DNA of 20,000 bases from Halocaridina rubra (Eukaryota; Arthropoda; Malacostraca; Decapoda; Atyidae). Position numbers and translations under genes: made by a program. Position 1 is the first letter of the stretch; each line of letters starts with the position of its first letter. The notes under the pieces are model-generated. The model did not search any database. It was not told the origin of the DNA and saw only the letters and a list, made by a program, of their open reading frames with translations. Positions 1-10,246 of this stretch are shown in pieces. The stretch spans positions 1-20,000 of the forward strand of contig JAXCGZ010021110.1 of assembly GCA_037179515.1 (NCBI GenBank), read 5' to 3'.

Positions 1-55
1 TAGGTAATTCAATCCACTGCCTAGCGGTAGCTGGAATAAAACTTCTTGAATACTG

Positions 56-188
56 TGACCGGTTTTACGTCAAGGAATCCCTTTTCTGCTTTGGGCTAGG
101 ACGGTGCTTTGTTGCAAAGGACTTTGATTTTGGCAGTTGTAATTATTACCCTGAGAGAATGCCCTAATCTCAGACCGTGGCGGTCACG
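56..188 (-). mobile_element. SINE copy 1, 5'-truncated (family A)
   Basis: Read on the minus strand, this segment matches the body and tail of the other family A copies at 1968-2072, 16551-16746 and 17918-18118. Shared blocks include CCACGGTCTGAG, CAGGGTAA, ACTGCCAAAA, CCGTCCTAG and the tail TTGACGTAAAACCGGTC. The tRNA-like head is missing: sequence beyond about 188 does not carry the A and B boxes seen in the two longer copies. The call rests on comparison within the window and the exact ends are approximate. Short peptides readable here are by-products of the repeat. Confidence 0.75.
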
Positions 189-345
189 GACTTTACAGTT
201 CTGCTTTGAATACTGATAAGTAATAAATCTAACATCAGGAAAATGCACAACTATTGACATTGCCTCATTCCAGGTAAGGGCTAAAACTTTTGGAGCCACC
301 GTGTTGGCGAGGCGCCTTAACTAAATAAAAAATAGGTGTATTAAC

Positions 346-380
346 ACTAAGTTAACCTAACCTAATATAACCTAGCCTAG
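346..380. repeat. Interstitial CCTAA/TTAGG telomere-like motif
   Basis: The stretch reads roughly TTAACCTAACCTAA followed by degenerate ATAACCTAGCCTAG. CCTAA is the complement of the arthropod telomere pentamer TTAGG. Only two to four imperfect units are present, so this is an interstitial fragment and not a telomere. Confidence 0.6.
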
Positions 381-485
381 TCAAAACAGCTTAATGCAGC
401 AAAACAGTCTAGCGATAAATGTAGCGGCACCAATAGAGTGGCACCAAAGAGTCCCATTCCGCCGGATTACGCATGTAGGACGTAA

Positions 486-708
486 TAAAGGGGGGGTTTA
501 CATGGTCAAAACGGTTCGTCGAACGCGGTTCGACAGACAAGTGTTTGAAGTGATGTTCGAACATGTGAACGAGGTATTTGGTTGTCGAACACGTTCGACA
601 AACGTGTTCGACAACCAAATACCCCGTTCACACGTTCGAACATCACTTCAAACACTTGTCTGTCGAACCGCGTTCGACGAACCGTTTGACCGTGTAAACC
701 CCCCTTAA
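486..708. mobile_element. Palindromic MITE with TAA target duplication
   Basis: The element (489-705, 217 bp) is almost one continuous inverted repeat. The left arm is 489-593, the loop about 594-602, and the right arm 603-705. The arms differ by about three substitutions and two single-base indels. The ends are an A plus G-run, then TTTACA, mirrored at the right. The trinucleotide TAA directly flanks both ends (486-488 and 706-708), consistent with a 3-bp target duplication of the TWA type known for PIF/Harbinger elements. The superfamily call is inference from duplication size only. The open frames on both strands are palindrome artefacts; there is no transposase, so it would be non-autonomous. 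Confidence 0.8.
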
Positions 709-1219
709 GCCAGGTAGAGAGAGCCCTTTGCAGATAGATTAACACTGGGAATAAAAAACTAAAATCGACCAGGGGACGAAAGGTAATGAGAATGATACTC
801 TCTCCCATGAGAAAAATTAGATTAATTAGATAAACACACACACACACACAAAGCTATAAGTAGAAAGAAAGCGAACACAAAGAAAATACAGGTTTTTACC
901 TCATCACCCCTAGCTACCATTCAATAATTAAATGCTTTGACCCAGATCACACCTGTCGATAAATTGTCGGCCCTCTCCTCCCCTTCCCAGCACGTGACCC
1001 CAACAACCCAATTAAACTGCGAAAGTGATAGTGCCATTTTTCGCTACGGGTGGATAGGGGGGGGGGGCGTATGTCTTATACCCCCAACCATGGCACCCAA
1101 CGCGACGAAATTCCCCCAGCATTCTAATCTATTCTAACCTCATCCACAAATAACAAAAAGAAAATCGGATCAGGTGAAGATTCGTGGCCCTCAGTACATT
1201 AAATAACCTCGTAAATTGC
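709..1219. other. Unassigned intergenic sequence
   Basis: I see no gene here. The stretch contains a short AC run (about 833-849) and an 11-base G run (1057-1067). The reading frame at 937-1137 has low complexity and no recognisable domain. Confidence 0.6.
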
Positions 1220-1225
1220 TAAAAT

Positions 1226-1300
1226 AGGTTAGGTTAACTTAGGTTAAATTAGACTAATGCCTAACCTAACCCATAATAACCTAAACTAACTTACCTACAT
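1226..1300. repeat. Inverted TTAGG/CCTAA cluster
   Basis: Units of TAGGTTAGGTT and TTAGGTT on the left are followed by CCTAACCTAACCC and ACCTAAACTAAC on the right. The two halves are complementary and could form a loose hairpin around about 1255. This is an interstitial arthropod telomere-type motif in inverted arrangement. Confidence 0.55.
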
Positions 1301-1476
1301 TACAATTTTCGGGGTCATTTCATGTTCTTGGGGTCACTAATATTTATCTGATCCGTAAAGGGTTTTCCTCTTCTGCACTGCTCATTACTTACTTACCAAT
1401 CGAATAATATCATTCACAACCTACAAAAGGGGATTTAAATAAACAGAAGTACACTGGAAAGGGAGGCAGTGAAATT

Positions 1477-1480
<4 letters not shown>

Positions 1481-1512
<32 letters not shown>

Positions 1513-1550
1513 TTATTACTACTACTACTACTAATAATAATAATAATAAT
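1481..1550. repeat. (TAA)n microsatellite with (TAC)n interruption
   Basis: A TAA array, a central ACT run of about five units, then a second TAA array. The leucine-rich minus-strand frame across it is low-complexity translation and not a gene. Confidence 0.9.
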
Positions 1551-1619
1551 GCTTGAAAAAATATAGTTACATGAGTAGCGTCTATAAAATCCAGATGGTC
1601 CAAATATATATATATTTTA

Positions 1620-1680
1620 TTGATATAAAACGCCAAAAGCTTTCGGAGATCAGTGCTTCCATCATCAGAGTTGCAACTTA
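1620..1680 (-). mobile_element. Possible Penelope-like element terminal fragment
   Basis: On the minus strand, CTGATGATGGAAGC (1655-1668) is followed after a short spacer by CCGAAAGC (1639-1646). The arrangement CTGATGA, stem-forming bases, then CGAAA resembles the hammerhead-ribozyme-like terminal motifs described for Penelope-like retroelements. The intervening bases form only a weak stem II and I see no coding sequence for a Penelope RT or GIY-YIG domain nearby. Treat this as a resemblance. Confidence 0.3.
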
Positions 1681-1706
1681 GATAAGCACAGGGTATCAAA
1701 TGGGCG

Positions 1707-1812
<106 letters not shown>

Positions 1813-1967
1813 TTAAATTCATGCTCCACTTGACCTTTGACCTCGAGTTAGATCCAGCTCTAGTAACGAATCACCAATCTCTGTTCTTATCTGTCACTAT
1901 TAATCCCTATTCGAATGGAAGTGGACACAGACAGATTGAGCTGAGAAATTAAGGTTGGAGCAAGGGC

Positions 1968-2072
1968 ATGCACTCTGGGGAACGATCACACCTGCCAAAA
2001 CTAAAATCCATAGAATGAAGGCAATGTCCTTGCCATTAGTAGAAAAGAGAGTCCGTGACGTAAAACCGATCC
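1968..2072 (+). mobile_element. SINE copy 2, head missing (family A)
   Basis: This matches the middle and tail of family A on the plus strand: GATCACACCTGCCAAAA, AATGTCCTTGCC, AGTAGAAAAG, GAGTCCGTGACG and TAAAACCGATC. It lacks the tRNA-like head. The longer frames here on both strands (about 1900-2253) overlap this repeat and show no domain I recognise, so I do not call them genes. Confidence 0.7.
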
Positions 2073-3279
<1,207 letters not shown>

Positions 3280-3515
3280 GAAGAAAAAGAAAAAGAGGAG
3301 GAGGAGAAGAAAACAGAAAAAGAAGAAGAAGAAGAAGAAGAAGAAGAAGAAGAAGAAGAAGAAGAAGAAGAAGAAGAAGAAGAAGAAGAAGAAGAAGAAG
3401 AAGAAGAAGAAGAAGAAGAAGAAGAAGAAGAAGAAGAAGAAGAAGAAGAAGAAGAAGAAGAGGAGGAGGAGGAGGAGGAGGAGGAGGAGGAGGAGGAGGA
3501 GGAGGAGGAGAAAAG
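3280..3515. repeat. Homopurine tract: (GAA)n then (GAG)n
   Basis: A purine-only strand runs unbroken for about 201 bases (3315-3515), preceded by purine-rich sequence from 3280 with a single C at 3314. About 47 GAA units (to about 3460) are followed by about 16 GAG units. All long frames here (poly-K, poly-E, poly-F, poly-L) are translations of the repeat. Such tracts can form triplex structures; that property is established for GAA repeats in general and not shown here. Confidence 0.97.
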
Positions 3516-3864
3516 TAGTAGTAGTAGCAGTAGTTAAGAGAATCTTTACCCTCAAGCTTCCTTTTAAATTCCTCTTTTTCTCTCATTAATGATACTTTTA
3601 CTAATGTAAATATTCTCTTACTTTGTTCCCCTGCTCGCACCGTCTCACCGCTAAACCACGACTTCCAAAGGTCAACCCTTTCTATTTACGTGTTTTTTTT
3701 ATTTTTTATTTATATATTCGATTTTTTAAACGACGGATGATATGTGAATCGAGGTCAGATCTTATTTAGGTACAATTGCTGAAGTGAAAAAAAGACTTTG
3801 CAATTACAGTTATGTGTGCATGTAATGCTGTAAGTAAAAAATAATTTTAATTAGCTGTAAAATA

Positions 3865-3867
<3 letters not shown>
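3516..3867. other. AT-rich intergenic sequence
   Basis: I see no gene or named repeat between the purine tract and the next AT array. The region is T-rich around 3690-3730. Confidence 0.5.
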
Positions 3868-3956
<89 letters not shown>

Positions 3957-3958
3957 TA
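3868..3958. repeat. (AT)n microsatellite
   Basis: About 90 bases of AT dinucleotides, one phase slip near 3949, abutting the palindrome at 3959. Confidence 0.97.
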
Positions 3959-3981
3959 TTTGATATTCTAGTAATAGAGAG

Positions 3982-4051
<70 letters not shown>

Positions 4052-4074
4052 CTCTTTATTAATAGAATATCAAA
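3959..4074. repeat. 116-bp palindrome with (TA)n centre
   Basis: The left arm 3959-3986 and right arm 4047-4074 are reverse complements with 26 of 28 positions matching. The 60-bp interior is pure (TA)n and is itself self-complementary, so the whole block is one near-perfect palindrome. Confidence 0.9.
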
Positions 4075-4092
4075 TTCTGTTGATAACACAGT

Positions 4093-4110
4093 ACACACAC
4101 ACACACACAC
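4093..4110. repeat. (AC)n microsatellite at LINE 1 left edge
   Basis: Nine AC units directly precede the first recognisable codons of the LINE remnant that begins at about 4111. Confidence 0.9.
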
Positions 4111-6320
4111 GTGTTGGATATTGAAAAAATTGAGTATGAACCACCAACTGGAAAGAGTGACCCCTGTGTGTTGTTGATGGTGTATATCATCTAAGATGTT
4201 CTACCTGAAATTAGAAGCACTGAGGACGCGAGAAGGAACTATCCGAAAAGAGAGTACATCAAAATTAATTAGTTTTTTGCAGTTATTGACTGGAGGACCT
4301 TTTTTTTACAACAAATCTGTACAACAAATGTACAACATCTTGTGTGAGGAATGAAGATAGTAGAGAGTTGCATACCTTCCACCAAAATGGGAGTTATTCA
4401 CGCCAGAGAGAAATGGTTCAATAAGAGAGCTATGGAGTGATGTATATGCTGGAAAAAGTATACGAGGAGAAAAAACATAAATGCCCGGCAGACTTATAAA
4501 AGAACAAGAAATTATTACCTAAGTAAAAGAGGAGAGGCAAAGAGAGACTATGAAAGTGATATCACCAACAAGGCTTAAGAAAATCCCAAACTTTTTCACA
4601 GCTTTATCAAAGGAAAACTGAAGGTAAAAAAACAGGTTTTAAAGCTAAAGAGAGAGGATGGAAGCATCACTGAGACGAATGAAGAGATCCGCGAAGAATT
4701 GAACAAGAAGTTTTAGTTAGTATTTCCAGTAGAAAATACCCCACCCCCTCATATAGCAGGGCTAGGAGCTCATGGGCCGGTATTAGAAAACATCAATTTT
4801 TCAGCCAAAGAGGTATGCACAGCGCTGATGGAGTTAGTTGCCCTTAAAGCTACAGGTCCTGATGATATATCCCTTTATGTACTTAAGAAATGCGTTAAAT
4901 CAATATCAGCGGCACTAAGTATCATATAAGAAAAGTTGCTGGAGTCAGGGGAGATTCCAAGTTGCTGGAAACAAGCGAACGTGGTACTTATCTTCAAAAA
5001 TGGAAGAGATACAGCTATAAATTAAAGACCTGTTTCCTTAATCAGCATTGCTTGCAAAGTTATGGAGAAACTACTAAGGAAACACATCTCTGTTCTCTTG
5101 GAATCCTTCAACTTTTTGTCAGTGAGACAACATGGCTTCAGTGAAGGTAGATCAACAGTAACAAACTTAATAGATTTTTATAATGAGGCAAGCCGAATCT
5201 TACGGGAAAGAGAGGGCTGGGCAGATTGTATATTTCTAGACTTTATGAAAGCATTTGACACAGTCCCACACGGTAGACTTATTAAGAAGCTGCAAGCAAT
5301 GGCAAGAATAGGAGGAAATGTCTTGGAATAAATAAAAACTTACCTAGAAGCGAACAGAGGGTTAGAGAATTACACTCAAGTGTCTGAATGGAGAAGAGTC
5401 TGTAGTAGAGTTCCACAGGGTTCAGTTTTAGGACTTCTTCTGTTCCTTGTATATGTAAATAACCTACCAGAGTCTGTAAATTCATTCATGAATATGTTAG
5501 CAGATGATGTATAGAATGTGAAAAAAGCAAGAAATGAGAACAATGGTAGAGAACTTCAGGAAGACCAAATTAGTCTGAATGAGTGGTCAGAAAAGTGGTT
5601 AATGAAATGCAATACTTCAAAATGTAAGGTAATGAGAATGGGTACAAGTGCAAGAAGGCCCAAGTTTGACTACTCAATGGAAGGATCAGAACTTCAAGAG
5701 ACAGAGAATGAGAGAGATCTAGGAGTAAATATACTGGCCGATTTGTCTCCAGAAATGCATATAAATGGCATAGTAAGGGCAGCATATGCTTTCTTAGTAA
5801 ATGTAAGAGTAGCCTTTAGGCACATGGACAAGGAAATGTTCAGAAATATTTATGTAACCTATGTGAAGCCAAAGCTTGAATATGCAGCCCACATTTGGAA
5901 TCCACATTTGAAAAAGCACGTACCTAAGCTTGAAAAAGTTCAGACATGCCACGAAATTGGTGCAAGATATACACAATCTCAGTTATGATGAGAGGTTGAG
6001 GGAATCAGACTTACCATCACTCGAAGCTAGAAGAATGAGGGGGATATGGTGACGGTTTTTAAATTCCTTCATGGTTATGACAGAGTGGATAGGGATCGAT
6101 ATTTTGATAAGGCTGGCACTAGAACTAGAGGTTATAGTTTGAAGCTTTATAAGAAAAAATTTTCTGCAGGGCGAAAGTAAGTACTTTTTTAGTGTAAGAG
6201 TAGTTGATAATTGGAATTTGCTAAGCAAGGAGGACGTTAATGCTAACTCAATCCAAAGTTATAAGGACAAGTATACTAAGTATTACTACTGGCTTGAGGG
6301 CAGACACGCCTGGTGGTAGT
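4111..6320 (+). mobile_element. CR1/jockey-superfamily LINE remnant (LINE 1)
   Basis: A non-LTR retrotransposon copy on the plus strand. The first codons (4111-4194) read like the last strand of an APE endonuclease, with PPTGKSDP where an active enzyme has a GxSDH motif; the His is Pro here. Almost all of the endonuclease is therefore missing on the 5' side, and the copy begins directly at an AC microsatellite. The linker, RT and C-terminal domain follow to a TAG at 6318-6320. No 3' untranslated tail or terminal short repeat is visible before sequence of the next LINE begins. The family is judged from RT motif style (GPDDI, QHGF, FLDFxKAFD, VPQGSVLG, ADD) and from the C-terminal block around LEYAAHIW. 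CR1 versus another jockey-superfamily clade is not settled. Confidence 0.85.
4441..6320 (+). pseudogene. Reverse transcriptase ORF of LINE 1, broken
   Basis: This would have made the RT that copies element RNA at a nicked chromosomal target. One frame stays readable from about 4441 to 5940. It shows ITETNEEIREELNK (about 4666-4707), ATGPDDI (4849-4869), RT motif A FLDFMKAFD (5233-5259), motif B VPQGSVLG (5410-5433) and motif C LADD (5497-5508, with Leu where Phe or Tyr is usual). The catalytic aspartates are retained. In-frame stops lie at 4576, 4714, 4927, 5023, 5329 and 5512. The C-terminal domain (LEYAAHIWNP, about 5878-5907) then shifts frame near 5945-5975 and again near 6040, after which SLEARRMRG and HGYDRVDRDRYF can be read, ending at 6320. 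The many stops but continuous frame point to decay by substitution. Confidence 0.85.
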
Positions 6321-6362
6321 AATGGATCTGCCCTTAACCCTGCACCTCCCAATAGATCTGCT

Positions 6363-7091
6363 TTTTTCACTCTTCACTATTCTAACATTCGTCGGCTGAC
6401 CTCTAATCTTTAGTCTGTGGAAGAGCACTTGGGTACTTTCCTCCCTAACCTACTTCTCCTATCTGAAACCCAGCTGTCTATACAAGCTTCTACTGACCCA
6501 TTTCAAATCTCTCACTATAATCTGTATACTCGTTTTCATTTCAAAGGTGGGGTCTGTGCCTACTGCAAAACTAACACTCCTATTGCGAGGCTCATGGACC
6601 TTGAATCTCCTGATTTTGATGCTCTCTGGCTAAAAATCTATCTCTCAACTACCACTATTTTCCTTTGATTCTGATACTGTTCTCAAAACTCCACCGAGTT
6701 TGTGTCTTTCTTTGAATATCTCTCTACTTGCCATGAGTCCTTGCTATCTTCTCACTCACATGCCAAAGTTCTCTACATTGGAGACTTCAATGTACATCAC
6801 AGTGAGTGGCTTAATTCTTCTCACACTGATGTGAGAGGAAGTGAGGCCCATGCTTTCTCTATTACTCAAAATCTGGAGCATATTATCAAATATCCTACTC
6901 GTGGTCCTGATCATCATGAACATGCAGCAAATATTCTTGACCTATTTCTTACTTCTAACCCTTCAAACTACTCTTATTCTGTGCTATTCCCTCTTGGTAA
7001 ATCTGACCACTCTGTGATCTCAATCTCTTCCATTTTTGCTCCCCCTCCACCAACCAAGTCCTCCTACTCAGTGCTGCCTTTGGCACTTTGA
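6363..7091 (+). pseudogene. APE-type endonuclease domain of LINE 2
   Basis: This domain would nick target DNA to prime reverse transcription. Readable blocks are YSNIRRLTSNL (about 6378-6410), LLLLSETQLS (6447-6476), IGDFNVHHSEWL (about 6777-6812) and GKSDHSVIS (about 6996-7022). The GDFN and SDH motifs hold residues that are catalytic in exonuclease/endonuclease/phosphatase-fold enzymes, and both are intact here. Stops fall at 6411, 6666 and 6672. A +1 shift around 7060-7075 moves the reading frame, so that WHFECTQHENLCNF continues the protein downstream. The motif order and spacing match the family; the shift and stops make it a pseudogene. Confidence 0.85.
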
Positions 7092-7680
7092 GTGTACCCA
7101 ACATGAAAATTTGTGTAACTTCCTCTTTGACTTCTCATGGAATGTCTACTGCTTTCGGTCCCGCAACCCTGATCAGGTAGCCCTAAAAGTAGCCTAGATC
7201 ATGACATTGGGAATGGAGGCGTACATCCCCTCTTCTAAAATTACTTTCCTTTCCCCTAAATCTTGGTTTGACCATGCCTGCTCCATGGCTATCCAGGCAA
7301 GGAATCAGGCACACCGATCATACACAAGCCTCTCCTTCTGATAAAACTTGTTCTGCTCTTATTGTAGCTAGGAACCGCTGTACAGCTCAGATTCAAAGAT
7401 CTAAGGCTTCCTTTATAAGAAGGAAAGTTGATGACTTTAACTCCTTTCCCACTGATACATGCTTTTGGTCCTTAGCCAAAAACCTCTCCAAAACTTCTGT
7501 AACTCAAGCTTTCCCCTTCTCATTAGTTCTGATGGTTCTATACCTTGCTCTCCCACTGACAAAGCCAATCTCTTTGGCTTTCATTATTCTGCCAACTCCT
7601 CTATAATCGATTCCAGTGCACTTGCCCCTCGATCTTTACCCCTCTCTAACCCTATGCCCTCCCTTATCCTTTCTTCACGC
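7075..7680 (+). pseudogene. Endonuclease-RT linker of LINE 2
   Basis: The connecting region is readable in three frame segments. The first carries GMEAYIPSS and WFDHACSMAIQARNQAHRSY, with a TAG at 7195-7197. After a shift near 7330 comes ARNRCTAQIQRSKASFIRRK and FWSLAKNLSK. After another near 7515 comes SSDGSIPCSPTDKANLFGFH. These are typical of the stretch between endonuclease and RT in jockey-like LINEs: a WF..A block, a basic helix, then a ...LSK..LF..F block. No enzymatic residues are expected here. Confidence 0.75.
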
Positions 7681-8505
7681 AAAGTTCATAATGTTCTTCG
7701 CTCGCTAAAGACGAACAAGGCATCTGGTCCCGATGGTATCCCTGCAAGGCTCCTTAAGGAGTTTGCAGATGAACTGGCTACCATGCTTTGCCGTCTTTTA
7801 CATCTCATTCTCTCAACCCGTATCTATCCTTCATCTTGGAAGCATGCTCTAGTTCAACCTGTTCCTAAGAAGGGTGACCGCTCTATTCCTTCAAACTACT
7901 GCTCTAACCTCCTCTACTGTTAAAGTTTTCAAAACTTTGCTCAATGCTCACTTCTTGAAACACCTTGAATCTAACTCACTTATCTCCGATCATCAGTACG
8001 GCTTCCGCAAGGCAAGATCCACTGGTGACCTGTTCTATCTTACTCATGTATGGTCATCTTCTCTGAGGAACTATGGGGAATTCTTTTTCGTTGCCCTTGA
8101 TATCTCTAAGGCTTTTGACAGAGTCTGGCACAAGGTTCTGTTGGCCAAACTACCTGCCTATGGCTTTACCCCTTCTTTCAATTCTCTGATTTCCAGTTTT
8201 CTTTCTGACTGTTTTATATCTGTAGTTGTTGATGGTGAGACATCTAGCCCTTTCTCTGTTACCAGTGGTGTTCCACTGAGCTCTGTTCTATCATCTACTC
8301 TGTTCCATCTCTTTATCAATGAACTGTACAATCCCCATCTTCCTCTCTTCTTCATGTCTTTGCTGATGATTCTACCCTTCACTTTTCCTCTGTATTTTCT
8401 TCACAACCTTCATCTGCTACTCGTAATCAGTCTCGTATCACTCTTTCTTCTACTCTCAACTCCAATTTGCAGAGGATATCTGAGTGGGGCACTCAAAATT
8501 TAGTT
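7681..8505 (+). pseudogene. Reverse transcriptase domain of LINE 2
   Basis: RT core motifs are visible but split between frames. KASGPDGIPARLLKE (about 7717-7761) and PVPKKGDRSIPSNY (about 7858-7901) lie in one frame. After a shift near 7905 come HQYGFRKARSTGD, motif A VALDISKAFDRVWH (Asp codons 8099-8101 and 8117-8119) and motif B at 8264-8305. Motif B reads SGVPLSSVLSSTLF where the family norm is PQGSVLSPTLF, so Gln and Gly of the template-binding turn are replaced. Motif C FADD (8359-8370) lies in a different frame, which puts another shift at about 8320-8350. The polymerase was certainly dead after these changes. Confidence 0.85.
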
Positions 8506-8599
8506 AAATTCAATACCTTCAAGACACTGTTTCTGGCTATCTCTTTATCTTCTTCTCCTCCTGATAACCCTATATATGTCTTCGAAACTAACGAAATTT

Positions 8600-9182
8600 A
8601 CTCTCTAATTCTATCAACATATTAAGAATTCATATAGCCTCTAACTTATCTTGGAGGAATCACATAATCAAAATTTCTAAATCTTCATCCAAAAAAGTGG
8701 AGGTTTTGTTTCGTTTTCGTCAATACTTTTCCTCTTTACAGTTACTTAGAATCTACAAAGGTCTTATCCTTCCTTGCTTAAAATACAGCTCACACATCTG
8801 GGGTGCTTCTTCTTATAATACTTATCTCGTTGATAGGGTTGAATCTAAGGCAGTCAGACTAATTAACGATCCTTCTCTTACTTTTAATCTGGATTTTCTC
8901 TCTCTTCGCCATAAGGTATCTTCCCTTTCTCTTTTCTATCGCTGCTCTGATGAGTTGGTGAGTTGCATCCCTCCATCACTGCCGAGGCAGCACAAGACTC
9001 ACCAGGTGGCCTCATCTCACAGGTACTGTGTGGAGATTTGTAGCCCATGGATTGGTCGGTGCAGCAACTGCTTCTTCCCATCTACCTCCAGACTCTGGAA
9101 CTCTCTTTCGCCTTCTGTCTTTCCTAATGCTTATGACCTATCATCCTTCAAAAAACCGCTCTATCGTCATCTCAGGGCCTAG
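8600..9182 (+). pseudogene. C-terminal domain of LINE 2
   Basis: One frame is open from about 8646 to the stop at 9180-9182. It reads SWRNHIIKISKSSSKK, RFRQYFSSLQLLRIYKGLI, CLKYSSHIWG, DRVESKAVRLIND, LSLFYRCSDEL, RLWNSLSPSVFP and SFKKPLYRHL. The order YKG.I.P.L.Y..HIWG, then DRVESKA.RLI, then LWNSLP.S.FP is the standard tail of jockey-like RT proteins, which supports the family call and marks the true C terminus. Upstream, 8505-8640 is poorly readable and probably holds further shifts. Confidence 0.85.
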
Positions 9183-9264
9183 TCCTCCATATCTCTGGGT
9201 CCTCTGAACTTTCTTTTTTACGAGCTTGGGCCTTTTTTCCGTAAGCACAATTAGGTAATTATAC

Positions 9265-9278
9265 ACACACACACACAG

Positions 9279-9355
<77 letters not shown>
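9265..9355. repeat. (AC)n then (AT)n microsatellite at LINE 2 3' end
   Basis: Six or seven AC units followed by about 75 bases of AT (9281-9355). The array begins where the LINE 2 3' noncoding tail ends. Confidence 0.95.
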
Positions 9356-9357
<2 letters not shown>

Positions 9358-9427
9358 AAAGAGTTGAAAAATTTTATATTTCCCAATTTTTTAGTTAGGA
9401 CTGAGTTTTGCATGTCAATTATAAAAT

Positions 9428-9549
<122 letters not shown>

Positions 9550-9675
9550 TGACATAAAATATTCTAAAAAACCACAATAAGTGAAAACAAACAACCTCAC
9601 CCAGCCCCGCATTTATAAACATCGGCAGATTCCGTTATAATAACAAAAAATACGGGATTTTCAGCTCACAACTAC

Positions 9676-9790
9676 ACCGCAAACGACTTTTACAAAGAGA
9701 GTGAAAGAGTAATGAGGGATCTCTCTCTCTCTCTCTCTACCGCAAATAACTTCTTTAAAAGAGTGAAAGACCAACGGAGGGGATCTCACT
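9676..9790. repeat. 63-bp imperfect direct duplication
   Basis: CCGCAAACGACTTTTACAAA..GAGTGAAAGA..GGGATCTC at about 9677-9724 recurs as CCGCAAATAACTTCTTTAAA..GAGTGAAAGA..GGGATCTC starting 63 bp downstream. A CT run separates the two. There is no coding evidence. Confidence 0.6.
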
Positions 9791-10176
9791 CTTTTTCCTC
9801 CTCCTTCTCCATTAACAATGCAGACCTTAGCGACCACTATACACTCTTCTTTTCCATTGCTAGCCTTGAGAATTTAGAGCTAGCCTTCAATAACGTCGTT
9901 ATTGGCTTTGGTAGGTTTTTCGTGAACAAAAGAAATAAAAACAAACAAACAAACACACCTTAACCATGTGCGGTTTTCTGTTGCCCTTCTTGCACCGTTT
10001 GAAGGCATTTATTTATTTTTTTTTTTTTGCTGCGAATATTGTATAGCAACGTGTATAGGTTATATATTATTATGCATTATTATTGAGGTATACTCTCTTT
10101 TTTACAGTTTATTTCCAAAGGTATTTTATCATCCGGAATTACTCATTTCATCCTCGTATGGCATATGTTCATATTT
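9791..10176. other. Unassigned intergenic sequence
   Basis: I see no gene. Short frames at 9712-9963 and 9968-10243 run into low-complexity sequence and carry no recognisable domain. Confidence 0.5.
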
Positions 10177-10178
10177 TT

Positions 10179-10180
<2 letters not shown>

Positions 10181-10240
<60 letters not shown>

Positions 10241-10246
10241 TAATAA
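10181..10246. repeat. (AAT)n microsatellite
   Basis: About 20 AAT units, degenerating at the right end into AAAAAATAATAAT. Confidence 0.95.

Larger units (their letters stand above)
6321..9262 (+). mobile_element. Jockey-like LINE remnant (LINE 2)
   Basis: A second plus-strand non-LTR element whose readable coding starts within a few bases of the stop codon of LINE 1. It carries an APE-type endonuclease, linker, RT and C-terminal region in the usual order, then about 80 bp of noncoding 3' sequence up to an AC microsatellite at about 9263. No ORF1 (gag-like) region is present, so it is 5'-truncated. The frame changes repeatedly, so no protein could be made. A related 3' end at 10667-10925 shows that more than one copy of the family landed locally. 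The jockey-type label rests on domain order and motifs; the exact clade is unverified. Confidence 0.88.

Noticed and set aside
506..847. Minus-strand 113-codon frame and overlapping plus-strand 104-codon frame with similar peptides
   Set aside because: Both strands encode the same peptide because the region is a palindrome; it is a MITE with no protein homology.
346..1300. Chromosome end suggested by CCTAA repeats
   Set aside because: Only a few degenerate units per site, in both orientations and surrounded by ordinary interspersed repeats.
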